From Paenibacillus lutimineralis (GTDB taxonomy: Bacteria; Bacillota; Bacilli; Paenibacillales; Paenibacillaceae), in the NCBI RefSeq assembly GCF_003991425.1, contig NZ_CP034346.1, forward strand, positions 595,501-659,500: DNA of 64,000 nt. The letters run 5' to 3'. Of the stretch, positions 27,795 to 34,981 are shown piece by piece. Made by a program: the position numbers and the translations under genes. How positions within the stretch are numbered: position 1 is the stretch's first letter; every line of letters begins with the position of its first letter. Under the pieces are notes generated by a model that was not told the origin of the DNA, ran no database searches, and was given only the letters and a program-made list of their open reading frames with translations.

Positions 27795-29132
27795 ATGGAA
27801 AATACGGGTAACGCTTACATCTCAAAAACGTTGAAATTATGCTTGTCCTGCCTTGGCGAGATGGTGGTGCTGATGCCGATCTATCTTGCCGGAATTATTA
27901 TTCTAAGTCCGCAGTATCTGCCCTTAGCCTGGCTGGTGATACTGCCGTTTGTTTCTTTTCTCGGCGTAGCTATTCGCAGTTATGTCCCTGTATTATGGAA
28001 AAAGCTTGGAGCCGCTGTTCTGATCGGAGCGGCCTGTGCTGCTGTGTTTTTATCAAGTGGGGCGGCAGGCTTCTCTCCCTTAATTGGGCTCTGTGCAGCG
28101 CTATTCGCGTTGCAAGGTATGACCGCTACCGATCGAGCCGGTGTGGCCAAGCTGTACTGGTATGGGGTTGCGCTATATTTTGTGGCCGGGATCGTCTATT
28201 CCAGCGTCGCTCTACTGCGCGGAGAGCTTGGTCTGATCACTTGGTTCGGGGTAGGCTGCCTGGCGATTGCACTGTTCATTACGAATCATGAATATTTGCG
28301 TTATACAACGTTGTCCGACCATTCTCCGCTGCCAAGGGGCATACGCCGACATAATACCCTTTTTATTGTTATTATTCTCGGACTTGTTGTCTTGCTGGCT
28401 GCGGGAGCTGGGCGTTGGATCGGTAATCTGTTATTGAAATTCGTAAGATATGTCTTCGCTTGGCTCACGCGCTCATCTGGAGAGCCAAAGGAACTGGAGC
28501 CGGAAGAAGTTCAGGAGCCGCCGGCTATGTTCTTCCCAGGGGAAGTCCAGAAGCCAGGCTTGCTATCACAGATTCTGGATATCCTCTTCTATGTGATCGG
28601 CGGTGCGGTAATCGCAGCTATGATCGGTTTTGCTCTCTACTGGTTATATAAAAATGCTGGCGGCTTCTGGAAGCGTAGCATCGATCGCTTAATCGCATTG
28701 TTGCGCAGACAGGACCTGGCCGGTGAGAATAAGGGTTATCGTGATGAGGAGATCTCGATCTTCTCCTGGGAAGAGAGGAAGCAGAGACTGGGGAATTGGC
28801 GGACGGTCTTGTCCCGGTTCGGACGGCGTCAGGAACGTTATGAGGATATGCATAGCAATCAGGAGAGAGTACGTTTTTTGTATCGGCGTTTCCTCTTAGC
28901 CAGGCGCAGCGAAGGCTGCGAATTAAAGCCTGGGCTTACTCCGTTAGAAATGGCCCAGGATATACAGCGCCATGATGATAATGAGAAGAAGGATCAGAGA
29001 GGGAAGCCTAGGCAGGCGGCCCATAAGACCGCTATAGAGCCGTTAATCAAGCTTTACTACCGGGTCAGGTACGGTGGACAGGAGCCTGATGATGAAGAGG
29101 TAGCTGATATAAGACGGATGTTGAATTTATGA
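27795..29132 (+). CDS. DUF4129 multi-pass membrane protein
   Basis: A 445-aa protein with six or seven N-terminal membrane segments, another at about 190-210 (LFIVIILGLVVLLAAGAG) and one near 260-285. The cytoplasmic C-terminal DUF4129 domain carries RVRFLYRRFLLARR, LKPGLTPLEMAQDI and LIKLYYRVRYGGQEPDDEEV. Such domains often end transglutaminase-like proteins of MoxR/DUF58 operons; here no transglutaminase core is present. GGAGGG lies 9 nt before the ATG. It probably works with the MoxR and DUF58 proteins encoded 5 kb upstream, although the genes are separated by other functions. Confidence 0.85.
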   Translation: MENTGNAYISKTLKLCLSCLGEMVVLMPIYLAGIIILSPQYLPLAWLVILPFVSFLGVAIRSYVPVLWKKLGAAVLIGAACAAVFLSSGAAGFSPLIGLCAALFALQGMTATDRAGVAKLYWYGVALYFVAGIVYSSVALLRGELGLITWFGVGCLAIALFITNHEYLRYTTLSDHSPLPRGIRRHNTLFIVIILGLVVLLAAGAGRWIGNLLLKFVRYVFAWLTRSSGEPKELEPEEVQEPPAMFFPGEVQKPGLLSQILDILFYVIGGAVIAAMIGFALYWLYKNAGGFWKRSIDRLIALLRRQDLAGENKGYRDEEISIFSWEERKQRLGNWRTVLSRFGRRQERYEDMHSNQERVRFLYRRFLLARRSEGCELKPGLTPLEMAQDIQRHDDNEKKDQRGKPRQAAHKTAIEPLIKLYYRVRYGGQEPDDEEVADIRRMLNL

Positions 29133-29224
29133 TGACAAACCTGGGAAGCGGCCGTTCTTTGCGTTGTACGCCTAGCCTGGGCGTCATCTCTAGTCGTCCG
29201 ATATTCGCTCAAAGTAAAGAGGAC

Positions 29225-29248
29225 CCGGAGGCAGAGCCTCCGGTTTTT
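29225..29248 (+). terminator. Rho-independent terminator
   Basis: Perfect stem CCGGAGGC/GCCTCCGG with loop AGA, then TTTTT, after the DUF4129 gene. Confidence 0.9.
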
Positions 29249-29336
29249 CTTAATTTTATAATAGGGAGAGGTCATCGCAACATCCACTTAACGACCGCCT
29301 CAAGCAACGCTTCCCATACAGTTTTGTTATCTTGCT

Positions 29337-30425
29337 CTAAAACACTCTCCGTGCGGTGACAAACCGCTTCTTCCAGGAATCAGAGAAATCCTCTAAACGA
29401 ACACCGTATTTGACGGAGTAGGTGTGGAGCAGTTGGCCGTCGCCCGCATAGATGGCTACATGGCCGATGTCCAACCCCCGTGAGTCGAAGAACAGCAAAT
29501 CCCCTTTGCGAAGGTCATTCAGGCCGACTTCTTTGCCTTCTTTGGCTTGGTCGTAAGAGACCCGAGGCAGATCGATCGACAGGATATCTGAAAAAATACG
29601 CTTGACGAACGACGAGCAGTCGAACGTTTTCGTCTGCTCCGACGAGGCGCCAAATTCATAGGGTGTGCCCAAATACTTCATGCCGTAGGCGAGGAGCTCG
29701 TTCGCTTGTTCCTCTCGCAGGGCAGGATTAGAGTAGTCGGTATATTTGGGCTTGGCCGAAATATATCCGGATCGGTTATCGGTAGTGCGCACCTCCAACC
29801 AAAATGGAGAGGCTTCGCGAACGACATGGACCTTTTGCCCGGCGGGCAGCAAGTCCTCGGAGGCCTGGCTCTCCGCATCTGGTGCGGTGCGGAGGTTGAC
29901 GCCCCATAGAATACTGGTTTCATACTCGATCTGGGGGGCGGAAGTGATCCTAACGGTTTTGGTATCCGCCTCCCATTTCACCGAGCTGCCGAGCGCTTCG
30001 CTGACAAAGCGCAAGGGTACTAGCGAATATCCATGCTCGATCCGCCCCGGAAAAGCCAGGTTTATGGCCTGTCCGTTCAACTGTGCAACCGGCTCTCCGA
30101 TACGGTAAATCAGCTTGGATTCGCCTTTGGTGGCCGTGACTGTTTTGCTGCTTTCCTCCCAGGCCAACTTAGCGCCTTGGGCTTCAAACAGTCCACGCAT
30201 CGGAACGAGTACGGTTCCATGTACCAAGATTGGTTCGGTCTCGAGCTGCAGTTGTCGTCCGTCTAAGTAAACCGAAACTGGACTGGTTGCAGGCTTGGCC
30301 GATGGATCGATCACAGGGCTGGTCGCAACCGTTCGGGCCTCGCTTGAAGATTCGGCATGAACGGGAGTTGAATAAAGCAGGGACGCGGCCAGCAGAAGAT
30401 AGAGTACGCCCTTTTGTGTTGTCAT
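29337..30425 (-). CDS. secreted NlpC/P60 peptidoglycan endopeptidase
   Basis: A 362-aa exported cell-wall hydrolase. ATG 30425 is preferred because AAGGTG lies 9 nt upstream; GTG and ATG codons further up are in frame. A signal peptide ends at VHA-ES. It is followed by a copper-amine-oxidase-N-like wall-binding domain (about 50-165, VPMRGLFEAQGAKLAWE and VPLRFVSEALGSSVKWE), an SH3-like region (GVNLRTAPDAESQ), and a C-terminal NlpC/P60 domain. The catalytic Cys is in TFDCSSFVKRIF and the His in IGHVAIYAGDGQLLHT. It likely cleaves the gamma-D-Glu/diamino-acid bond of peptidoglycan stems. Monocistronic, convergent with the DUF4129 gene. Confidence 0.92.
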   Translation of the reverse strand: MTTQKGVLYLLLAASLLYSTPVHAESSSEARTVATSPVIDPSAKPATSPVSVYLDGRQLQLETEPILVHGTVLVPMRGLFEAQGAKLAWEESSKTVTATKGESKLIYRIGEPVAQLNGQAINLAFPGRIEHGYSLVPLRFVSEALGSSVKWEADTKTVRITSAPQIEYETSILWGVNLRTAPDAESQASEDLLPAGQKVHVVREASPFWLEVRTTDNRSGYISAKPKYTDYSNPALREEQANELLAYGMKYLGTPYEFGASSEQTKTFDCSSFVKRIFSDILSIDLPRVSYDQAKEGKEVGLNDLRKGDLLFFDSRGLDIGHVAIYAGDGQLLHTYSVKYGVRLEDFSDSWKKRFVTARRVF

Positions 30426-30620
30426 GTTATTCATCACCTTGTCGTTAGTTGTTACTTAATTGGACGAGAGCAGATGGATATAGTTGTGGTTCCAAATTAT
30501 GACAATAATAAAGGGCATTGCAGACGGTACGTTGAAAGGGTAGACGTGTGAAAGGGGATTAGAGTCTTTGGAGGAAGTACCACGCATCAGGTCTAGAGGG
30601 GGTCATAACTCTACAACAAA

Positions 30621-30655
30621 GGCCAGCCCCCTGTTTGTGAGACAGGGGGCTGGCC
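30621..30655 (-). terminator. Rho-independent terminator for CNNM/CBS gene
   Basis: Perfect 14-bp stem GGCCAGCCCCCTGT with loop TTGTGAG, between two leftward genes. Read leftward it is followed by a T-rich tail. The stem shares GGGCTGGCC with the hairpins at 7773 and 10983. Confidence 0.85.
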
Positions 30656-30682
30656 CAAATAGATAGTGAATTTATGCTTAGG

Positions 30683-32002
30683 TTAGACTCCCGATTGTTC
30701 GGGAACCAGCTTAATAATCTCCAGTTTGCGGAAGCGGTTCGGCTCTTTCTCAAGCAGCTTGAAGGTCAGTTCTTCATGCTCAAGTGTCTCTCCAACCTTC
30801 ATCTCGGGATTCGTTCCGAACAGCCATCCACCGATCGTATCGACATCCTCGGTACTAATATCAGCCATGAATAGATCATTAATATGGTTAATCGTCACCT
30901 TGCCATCGACGATAACATGGTTCTCATTGACCATTAGGAGCGGTTGTTCCTCTTCTTTATCGAATTCGTCGCGAATCTCGCCGACGATCTCTTCGAGGAT
31001 GTCCTCGATGGTTACGAGTCCGGCGGTTCCTCCATATTCATCGATCAGAATCGCCATATGGGTACCCTCGCGCTGCATTCTCTGCAGCAGTTCATTCACC
31101 GGAGTCACTTCCGATACGGCCATAGCAGGCTGTAGAATCGAAGCGATATCCAGATCAGGGTTATCCTCGGAGGCAAGGAAGAACTGCTTCGTATTAATAA
31201 ATCCGATAATATTATCCTTATTCCCGCGTACGACCGGGAAGCGAGTATATTGCTGTTCCTTGATAATGTCCAGATTCTCCCGGCGGGATTTCTCCGTATA
31301 TAAACACACCATATCGGTACGTGGCACCATAATTTCCTTGGCTAATAAATTGTCAAAAGCAAATATCCGGTTTACATAGCCGTATTCGTTCTGATTGATC
31401 TTGCCACTCTCAAAGCTCTCGTTAATAATAATCTGTAATTCTTCCTCAGAGTGGGCTTCCTCATGCTCTGAGGCTGGTTTAATGCCAACCAATTTAACGA
31501 GCTGATTCGCTGATCCGTTCAAAGTCCAGATAAAGGGGCGCATGACCTTATTGAACCAAATAAGCGGTTTAGCCGTTAGCATAGCAACGGTCTCTGCCTT
31601 GCGGATCGCGATTGTCTTAGGGGCTAGTTCCCCGACGACGACATGCAGATAAGTGACGACGACAAATGCGATGATGAATGAAAGCACCTTGCTAACTGCA
31701 TCAGGTATTTGGAGGCTGTGGAATAGAGGGTGCAAAATTCTTTCCACCGTTGGTTCCCCTAGCCAACCGAGTCCGAGAGCTGTGATGGTAATCCCCAGCT
31801 GACAAGCAGATAGATAGTCGTCCAGATGAGTAATGATCTGTTTGACACTGAGTGCCTTCTTATTCCCTTCTAGAATCATCTGATCCACTCTACTCTCTCT
31901 TACACGGACGATCGCGAATTCTACCGCAACGAAGAACGCCGTTAATGCGATCAGAATCGCCACCATAACCAAATTTAAACCCAATAGCCTGTCACTGTCC
32001 AT
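30683..32002 (-). CDS. CNNM/CBS-domain membrane protein (HlyC/CorC type)
   Basis: A 439-aa protein with the full family layout: CNNM transmembrane domain (about 1-200; GLNLVMVAILIALTAFFVAVE cited in part, VVVGELAPKTIAI), two CBS domains (EIMVPRTDMVCLY, YTRFPVVRGN, THMAILIDEYGGTAGLVTIED) and the C-terminal CorC_HlyC domain. Such proteins are linked to magnesium and other metal efflux or homeostasis, with nucleotide sensing by the CBS pair; haemolysin labels are historical. AAGGAG is 12 nt upstream of the ATG. It is divergent from the riboswitch-controlled FAD gene. Confidence 0.92.
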   Translation of the reverse strand: MDSDRLLGLNLVMVAILIALTAFFVAVEFAIVRVRESRVDQMILEGNKKALSVKQIITHLDDYLSACQLGITITALGLGWLGEPTVERILHPLFHSLQIPDAVSKVLSFIIAFVVVTYLHVVVGELAPKTIAIRKAETVAMLTAKPLIWFNKVMRPFIWTLNGSANQLVKLVGIKPASEHEEAHSEEELQIIINESFESGKINQNEYGYVNRIFAFDNLLAKEIMVPRTDMVCLYTEKSRRENLDIIKEQQYTRFPVVRGNKDNIIGFINTKQFFLASEDNPDLDIASILQPAMAVSEVTPVNELLQRMQREGTHMAILIDEYGGTAGLVTIEDILEEIVGEIRDEFDKEEEQPLLMVNENHVIVDGKVTINHINDLFMADISTEDVDTIGGWLFGTNPEMKVGETLEHEELTFKLLEKEPNRFRKLEIIKLVPEQSGV

Positions 32003-32208
32003 TCTCTACATCTACTCCTTTTATTTATAAAATGATAAAAATGAATATCAATTATATTATATAATATCGCTCAATATTTTGCGAATTAACATGATAGATA
32101 GAGGATCGGTGTACAATTAATGTTCGTGTTTTGGCGGATATAATAATAATTAAATAAAACAAACTATGAATTATATGTGAAAATACGAATATTATCATCA
32201 AACTCTTA

Positions 32209-32236
32209 TTGACTTATTCGCGTGATTTGGTAAGCT
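32209..32236 (+). promoter_or_regulatory. promoter ahead of purine riboswitch
   Basis: TTGACT with a TAAGCT box 16 nt on, preceded by TTGG. It lies about 40 nt before the riboswitch aptamer. The rest of the 408-nt gap (32003-32208) is AT-rich, with no gene seen; it must also hold the promoter of the leftward CNNM gene. Confidence 0.4.
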
Positions 32237-32274
32237 GTAATTGTTGATGAAAATCTAAATGCTCGGCACATGAT

Positions 32275-32338
32275 TTCGTATATCCTCAATGATATGGTTT
32301 GAGGGTCTCTACAAGGAACCGTAAAATCCTGGCTACGA
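32275..32338 (+). promoter_or_regulatory. purine riboswitch aptamer, guanine-type
   Basis: The sequence fits the purine riboswitch consensus. P1 is CGTA/TACG (32277-32280, 32334-32337). P2 is CCTCAA/TTGAGG with loop TGATATGG. J2/3 is GTCTCTAC, and P3 AAGGA/TCCT with the conserved loop ACCGTAAAA. The base just before the P1 3' strand (32333) is C, matching C74 of guanine aptamers rather than the U of adenine aptamers. P1 is short and weak, as in switches whose aptamer competes directly with a terminator. It lies 73 nt ahead of the FAD-dependent dehydrogenase gene. Confidence 0.88.
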
Positions 32339-32380
32339 TAGGTATGTTTCGTATACCTATTCATAGACTCAGGATTTTTT
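32325..32380 (+). terminator. riboswitch-controlled intrinsic terminator
   Basis: A long hairpin with outer stem AATCCTG/CAGGATT (32325-32331, 32370-32376), middle CTACGA/TCATAG, inner TAGGTAT/ATACCTA, then a T-run. Its 5' arm reuses the P3 and P1 3' strands of the aptamer, so aptamer and terminator exclude each other. That predicts read-through when ligand is bound, as in B. subtilis pbuE. Confidence 0.8.
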
Positions 32381-32410
32381 GCTATTTTTCTGACTTCAGG
32401 AGGGACATAT

Positions 32411-33844
32411 ATGAGTAAATATGATGTGATTGTCGTTGGGGCAGGACCAGCCGGTATTTTTGCCTGCTATGAGCTTACAAGGAAGGCACCACATTGGAAG
32501 GTACTGCTGGTAGATAAGGGACATGACATTTATCGCCGCCGTTGTCCGATTCTTGAGGAGAAGATTACGCTTTGTCCGCCAGCAGCTGGACGTAAGGAAT
32601 TTGCCGGCTGCCTGCCTGCGTGTTCGATTACGGCCGGATTCGGTGGAGCAGGTGCCTATAGTGATGGTAAGTTCAATATTACGACTGAATTTGGCGGATG
32701 GTTAAGCGATTATTTACCCCAGTCCAAAGTGCTTGAGCTAATTAAATATGTTGATCAGATCAATCTTGATCATGGGGCGACGACGACGATCACCGATCCG
32801 ACAACCGATGCCATCCGCAGCATAGAACAGCGTGGGTATGCTGCCGGATTGAAGCTGCTTCGGGCCCAGGTACGCCATTTGGGGACAGAGCAGAACCTGG
32901 AAATATTGAAGTCCATTTATGAATATTTACAATCCCGGATCGATATGCTATTCAAAGCAGAAGTTGAAGATATAGTTACTGTCAAACAGGACGGGCAACA
33001 TCAGATACAGGGTATTGTTCTGAAGAACGGTGAGGTGTACGAGGCAGATCAGGTCATGGTAGCCCCGGGGCGAGATGGCTCGGTGTGGTTGTCGGAAATA
33101 TTGAAGAAGCGCAGATTGAAGATGACGAATAATCAAGTGGACGTCGGGGTGCGCGTGGAGACCTCAGACATTGTAATGCGGGAAATTAATGAACACCTAT
33201 ATGAAGGGAAGTTTATTTTCAACACCTCGGTGGGGACTCGAGTTCGTACCTTCTGCAGCAACCCATCCGGGCATGTGGTTGTCGAGAATCATACGGGAGT
33301 GATGGCAGCAAATGGCCATGCATATAAAGATCCGGCACTAGGCTCGGCGAACACCAATTTTGCCTTGCTGGTCTCTCATAAGTTCACCGATCCGTTCGAC
33401 AAGCCGAATGAATATGCGCGTGAGATTTGCAAGAGAGCGAATGATCTATCCAACGGTGGAGTGATCGTTCAGAAATATGGCGACATTCTGCGCGGAAGAA
33501 GATCGACGGCTGGAAGGATCGCAGAGGGCTTCCTGGAGCCGACATTGAAAGAGGCGGTGGCTGGCGATCTGGGGCTTGTCCTCCCATATAATACGATGAA
33601 GAGCCTGATCGAAATGGTTGAGGCACTGGATAAAGTAACGCCGGGAATCGCTTCCGAGCATACGCTGTTCTACGGAGTTGAAGCAAAATTCTATTCCGCG
33701 CGTCCGAAGCTCTCAGAGGGGCTGGAGACGGAGATCAACGGCTTGTTCTGCGGCGGGGATGGAGCTGGAATTACCCGTGGCCTGGCGCAGGCAGGGGCTG
33801 CAGGGGTCTGGATCGCCCGTAGTATGATGGAGAAGATAAACTAA
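32411..33844 (+). CDS. FAD-dependent dehydrogenase, COG2509-like
   Basis: A 477-aa cytoplasmic flavoprotein. The dinucleotide fold opens the protein (DVIVVGAGPAGIFACYEL). ILEEKITLCPP, CSITAGFGGAGAYSDGK and the C-terminal GLFCGGDGAGITRGLAQAGA resemble the uncharacterised COG2509 dehydrogenases. The cysteine-rich stretch (RRRCPILEEK, LCPP, GCLPAC) near residues 38-75 could bind metal or be redox-active. Substrate unknown. A guanine-type riboswitch and terminator lie in the leader, tying expression to purine status, which suggests a role in purine or flavin-linked metabolism. AGGAGG lies 8 nt before the ATG. Confidence 0.85.
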   Translation: MSKYDVIVVGAGPAGIFACYELTRKAPHWKVLLVDKGHDIYRRRCPILEEKITLCPPAAGRKEFAGCLPACSITAGFGGAGAYSDGKFNITTEFGGWLSDYLPQSKVLELIKYVDQINLDHGATTTITDPTTDAIRSIEQRGYAAGLKLLRAQVRHLGTEQNLEILKSIYEYLQSRIDMLFKAEVEDIVTVKQDGQHQIQGIVLKNGEVYEADQVMVAPGRDGSVWLSEILKKRRLKMTNNQVDVGVRVETSDIVMREINEHLYEGKFIFNTSVGTRVRTFCSNPSGHVVVENHTGVMAANGHAYKDPALGSANTNFALLVSHKFTDPFDKPNEYAREICKRANDLSNGGVIVQKYGDILRGRRSTAGRIAEGFLEPTLKEAVAGDLGLVLPYNTMKSLIEMVEALDKVTPGIASEHTLFYGVEAKFYSARPKLSEGLETEINGLFCGGDGAGITRGLAQAGAAGVWIARSMMEKIN

Positions 33845-33868
33845 CCGAAGTGACATACCAGCTTTATA

Positions 33869-33914
33869 AGGACCGCCATTCACAAAGAAGCAGGTGATGG
33901 TGGTCCTATTTTTG
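33869..33914. terminator. bidirectional terminator
   Basis: Stem AGGACCGCCAT/ATGGTGGTCCT (33869-33879, 33897-33907) with inner TCAC/GTGA, then ATTTTTG; between convergent genes. Confidence 0.75.
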
Positions 33915-33947
33915 AATATTGAAAGCAAAAAACCATGAGTGGGGAGA

Positions 33948-34651
33948 TCACAGGCTGATCTTGGGTAGAAGCTCCACGGATCGATTGCTATGGATTTCCA
34001 TGCTGTTAAATTGCAGGTCCTGCTGGATTCGTTTATATATATTTACATAGCTGAACATGCTAACTACGATAGCGATTAGCAACGGAAGCAAGGCAAGGGC
34101 GATTGGTATGTATAGGCTCGTCTCGCCGGCAGAGATAATGGCTTCTTCCTGCTGCTCATGATGATCCGGGTATCGCTGCTTAATAGCGCTGATCTTATGC
34201 TTCGCGTGGTACAGATATAGCCGATTCGCGATGCAGGCGAAGGCTGCCTGAAGGGAAAAGCCAATCAGTAACATCGTGATGCATGCTCCGACGGAGAATG
34301 AATAGTCGGGAGAGAGGATCACCGCTGCGATCCCAATGATCGTTGGCGCAAGGAGCAGGTAGAGGAAGAAGTACAAGTACATGCCTCGGTACAGCAGCCA
34401 ATTTTGTCCAAATATAAAGGTGGCCAGTTCCAATGAGAGGCTTGCCTCCATTTGTTTAAATAGCTGGCTGCGTTCTTCCCGATGAACAGTTCTAGCTCCT
34501 CATCCGATACGATTTGACCCTGCGGTGTGTATACAGAAGGCTCAAGTAGGCGCTGCCTATCTGCAATGACTCGTTCTCTCTGTGCGATCCCGCAATGAAA
34601 ACAGAATTTGTCCGTTTTTTCTAGATCTGCGCCACAATTTGTGCAATACAT
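33948..34651 (-). pseudogene. frameshifted zinc-ribbon DUF2628-like membrane protein
   Basis: Two leftward frames join into one protein. The first encodes a zinc ribbon (MYCTNCGADLEKTDKFCFHCG) and a DUF2628-like start (ELFIGKNAASYLNKWRQASHWNW). The second, one base shifted, continues with ATFIFGQNWLLYRGMYLYFF and at least three membrane segments. The break is at about 34422-34426: reading TGGGCC instead of TGGCC would restore one frame (NW-ATFIFG). So a single G appears to be missing from a short G run. It could be a true pseudogene, a slippery site or a sequence error. The ATG at 34651 is inferred from the zinc-ribbon start; its ribosome site (GGGGG) is modest. Confidence 0.75.
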
Positions 34652-34743
34652 AGAGGCCCCCGTTCTGCATTGTAAGGTTATATGTGGTTCCAAAGAACTA
34701 TATCTTTATATTTATCGGAGCGGCTGTGAAGGTTTTTAACGGT

Positions 34744-34796
34744 TTGACAACATATTTGTGCAAACGATTGCTCTAAGTGTGAAACGATGCTAGAAT
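34744..34796 (+). promoter_or_regulatory. pullulanase promoter with LacI-type operator
   Basis: The operator-like TTGTGCAAACGATTGC (34756-34771) overlaps the -35 box TTGCTC (34768-34773), with TAGAAT 17 nt downstream (34791-34796). A TTGACA at 34744 lies just upstream. The CG-centred GCAAACGATTGC core matches sites at the other maltodextrin genes, so a LacI-family protein probably represses here. Confidence 0.65.
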
Positions 34797-34821
34797 GCAT
34801 GATATACAGTCTTTTGGACAA

Positions 34822-34866
34822 CCTGTCTGGTAACTATGATGTGCAGCTGATTCCTTACTAGACAGG
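34822..34866 (+). other. leader hairpin upstream of pullulanase
   Basis: A 12-bp inverted repeat CCTGTCTGGTAA/TTACTAGACAGG with one G-T pair, within the roughly 180-nt untranslated leader. No T-run follows, so it is not a terminator. It may stabilise or control the mRNA. Nothing else is recognised in 34652-34981. Confidence 0.45.
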
Positions 34867-34981
34867 CCGTGAAGGTAGCGGAACGTTTTAGGGATTTGTT
34901 GCCATATGATACATTGGCATCTGATAGACCTTTCTCGATTTTCTCGCACGTTCACACTTTCATGAGATAGGAGTGAAGCCA

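Noticed and set aside
34319..34451. Independent short membrane gene starting at ATG 34451
   Set aside because: The preceding zinc-ribbon frame joins it with one restored base and matches a known domain layout, so they are one broken gene.
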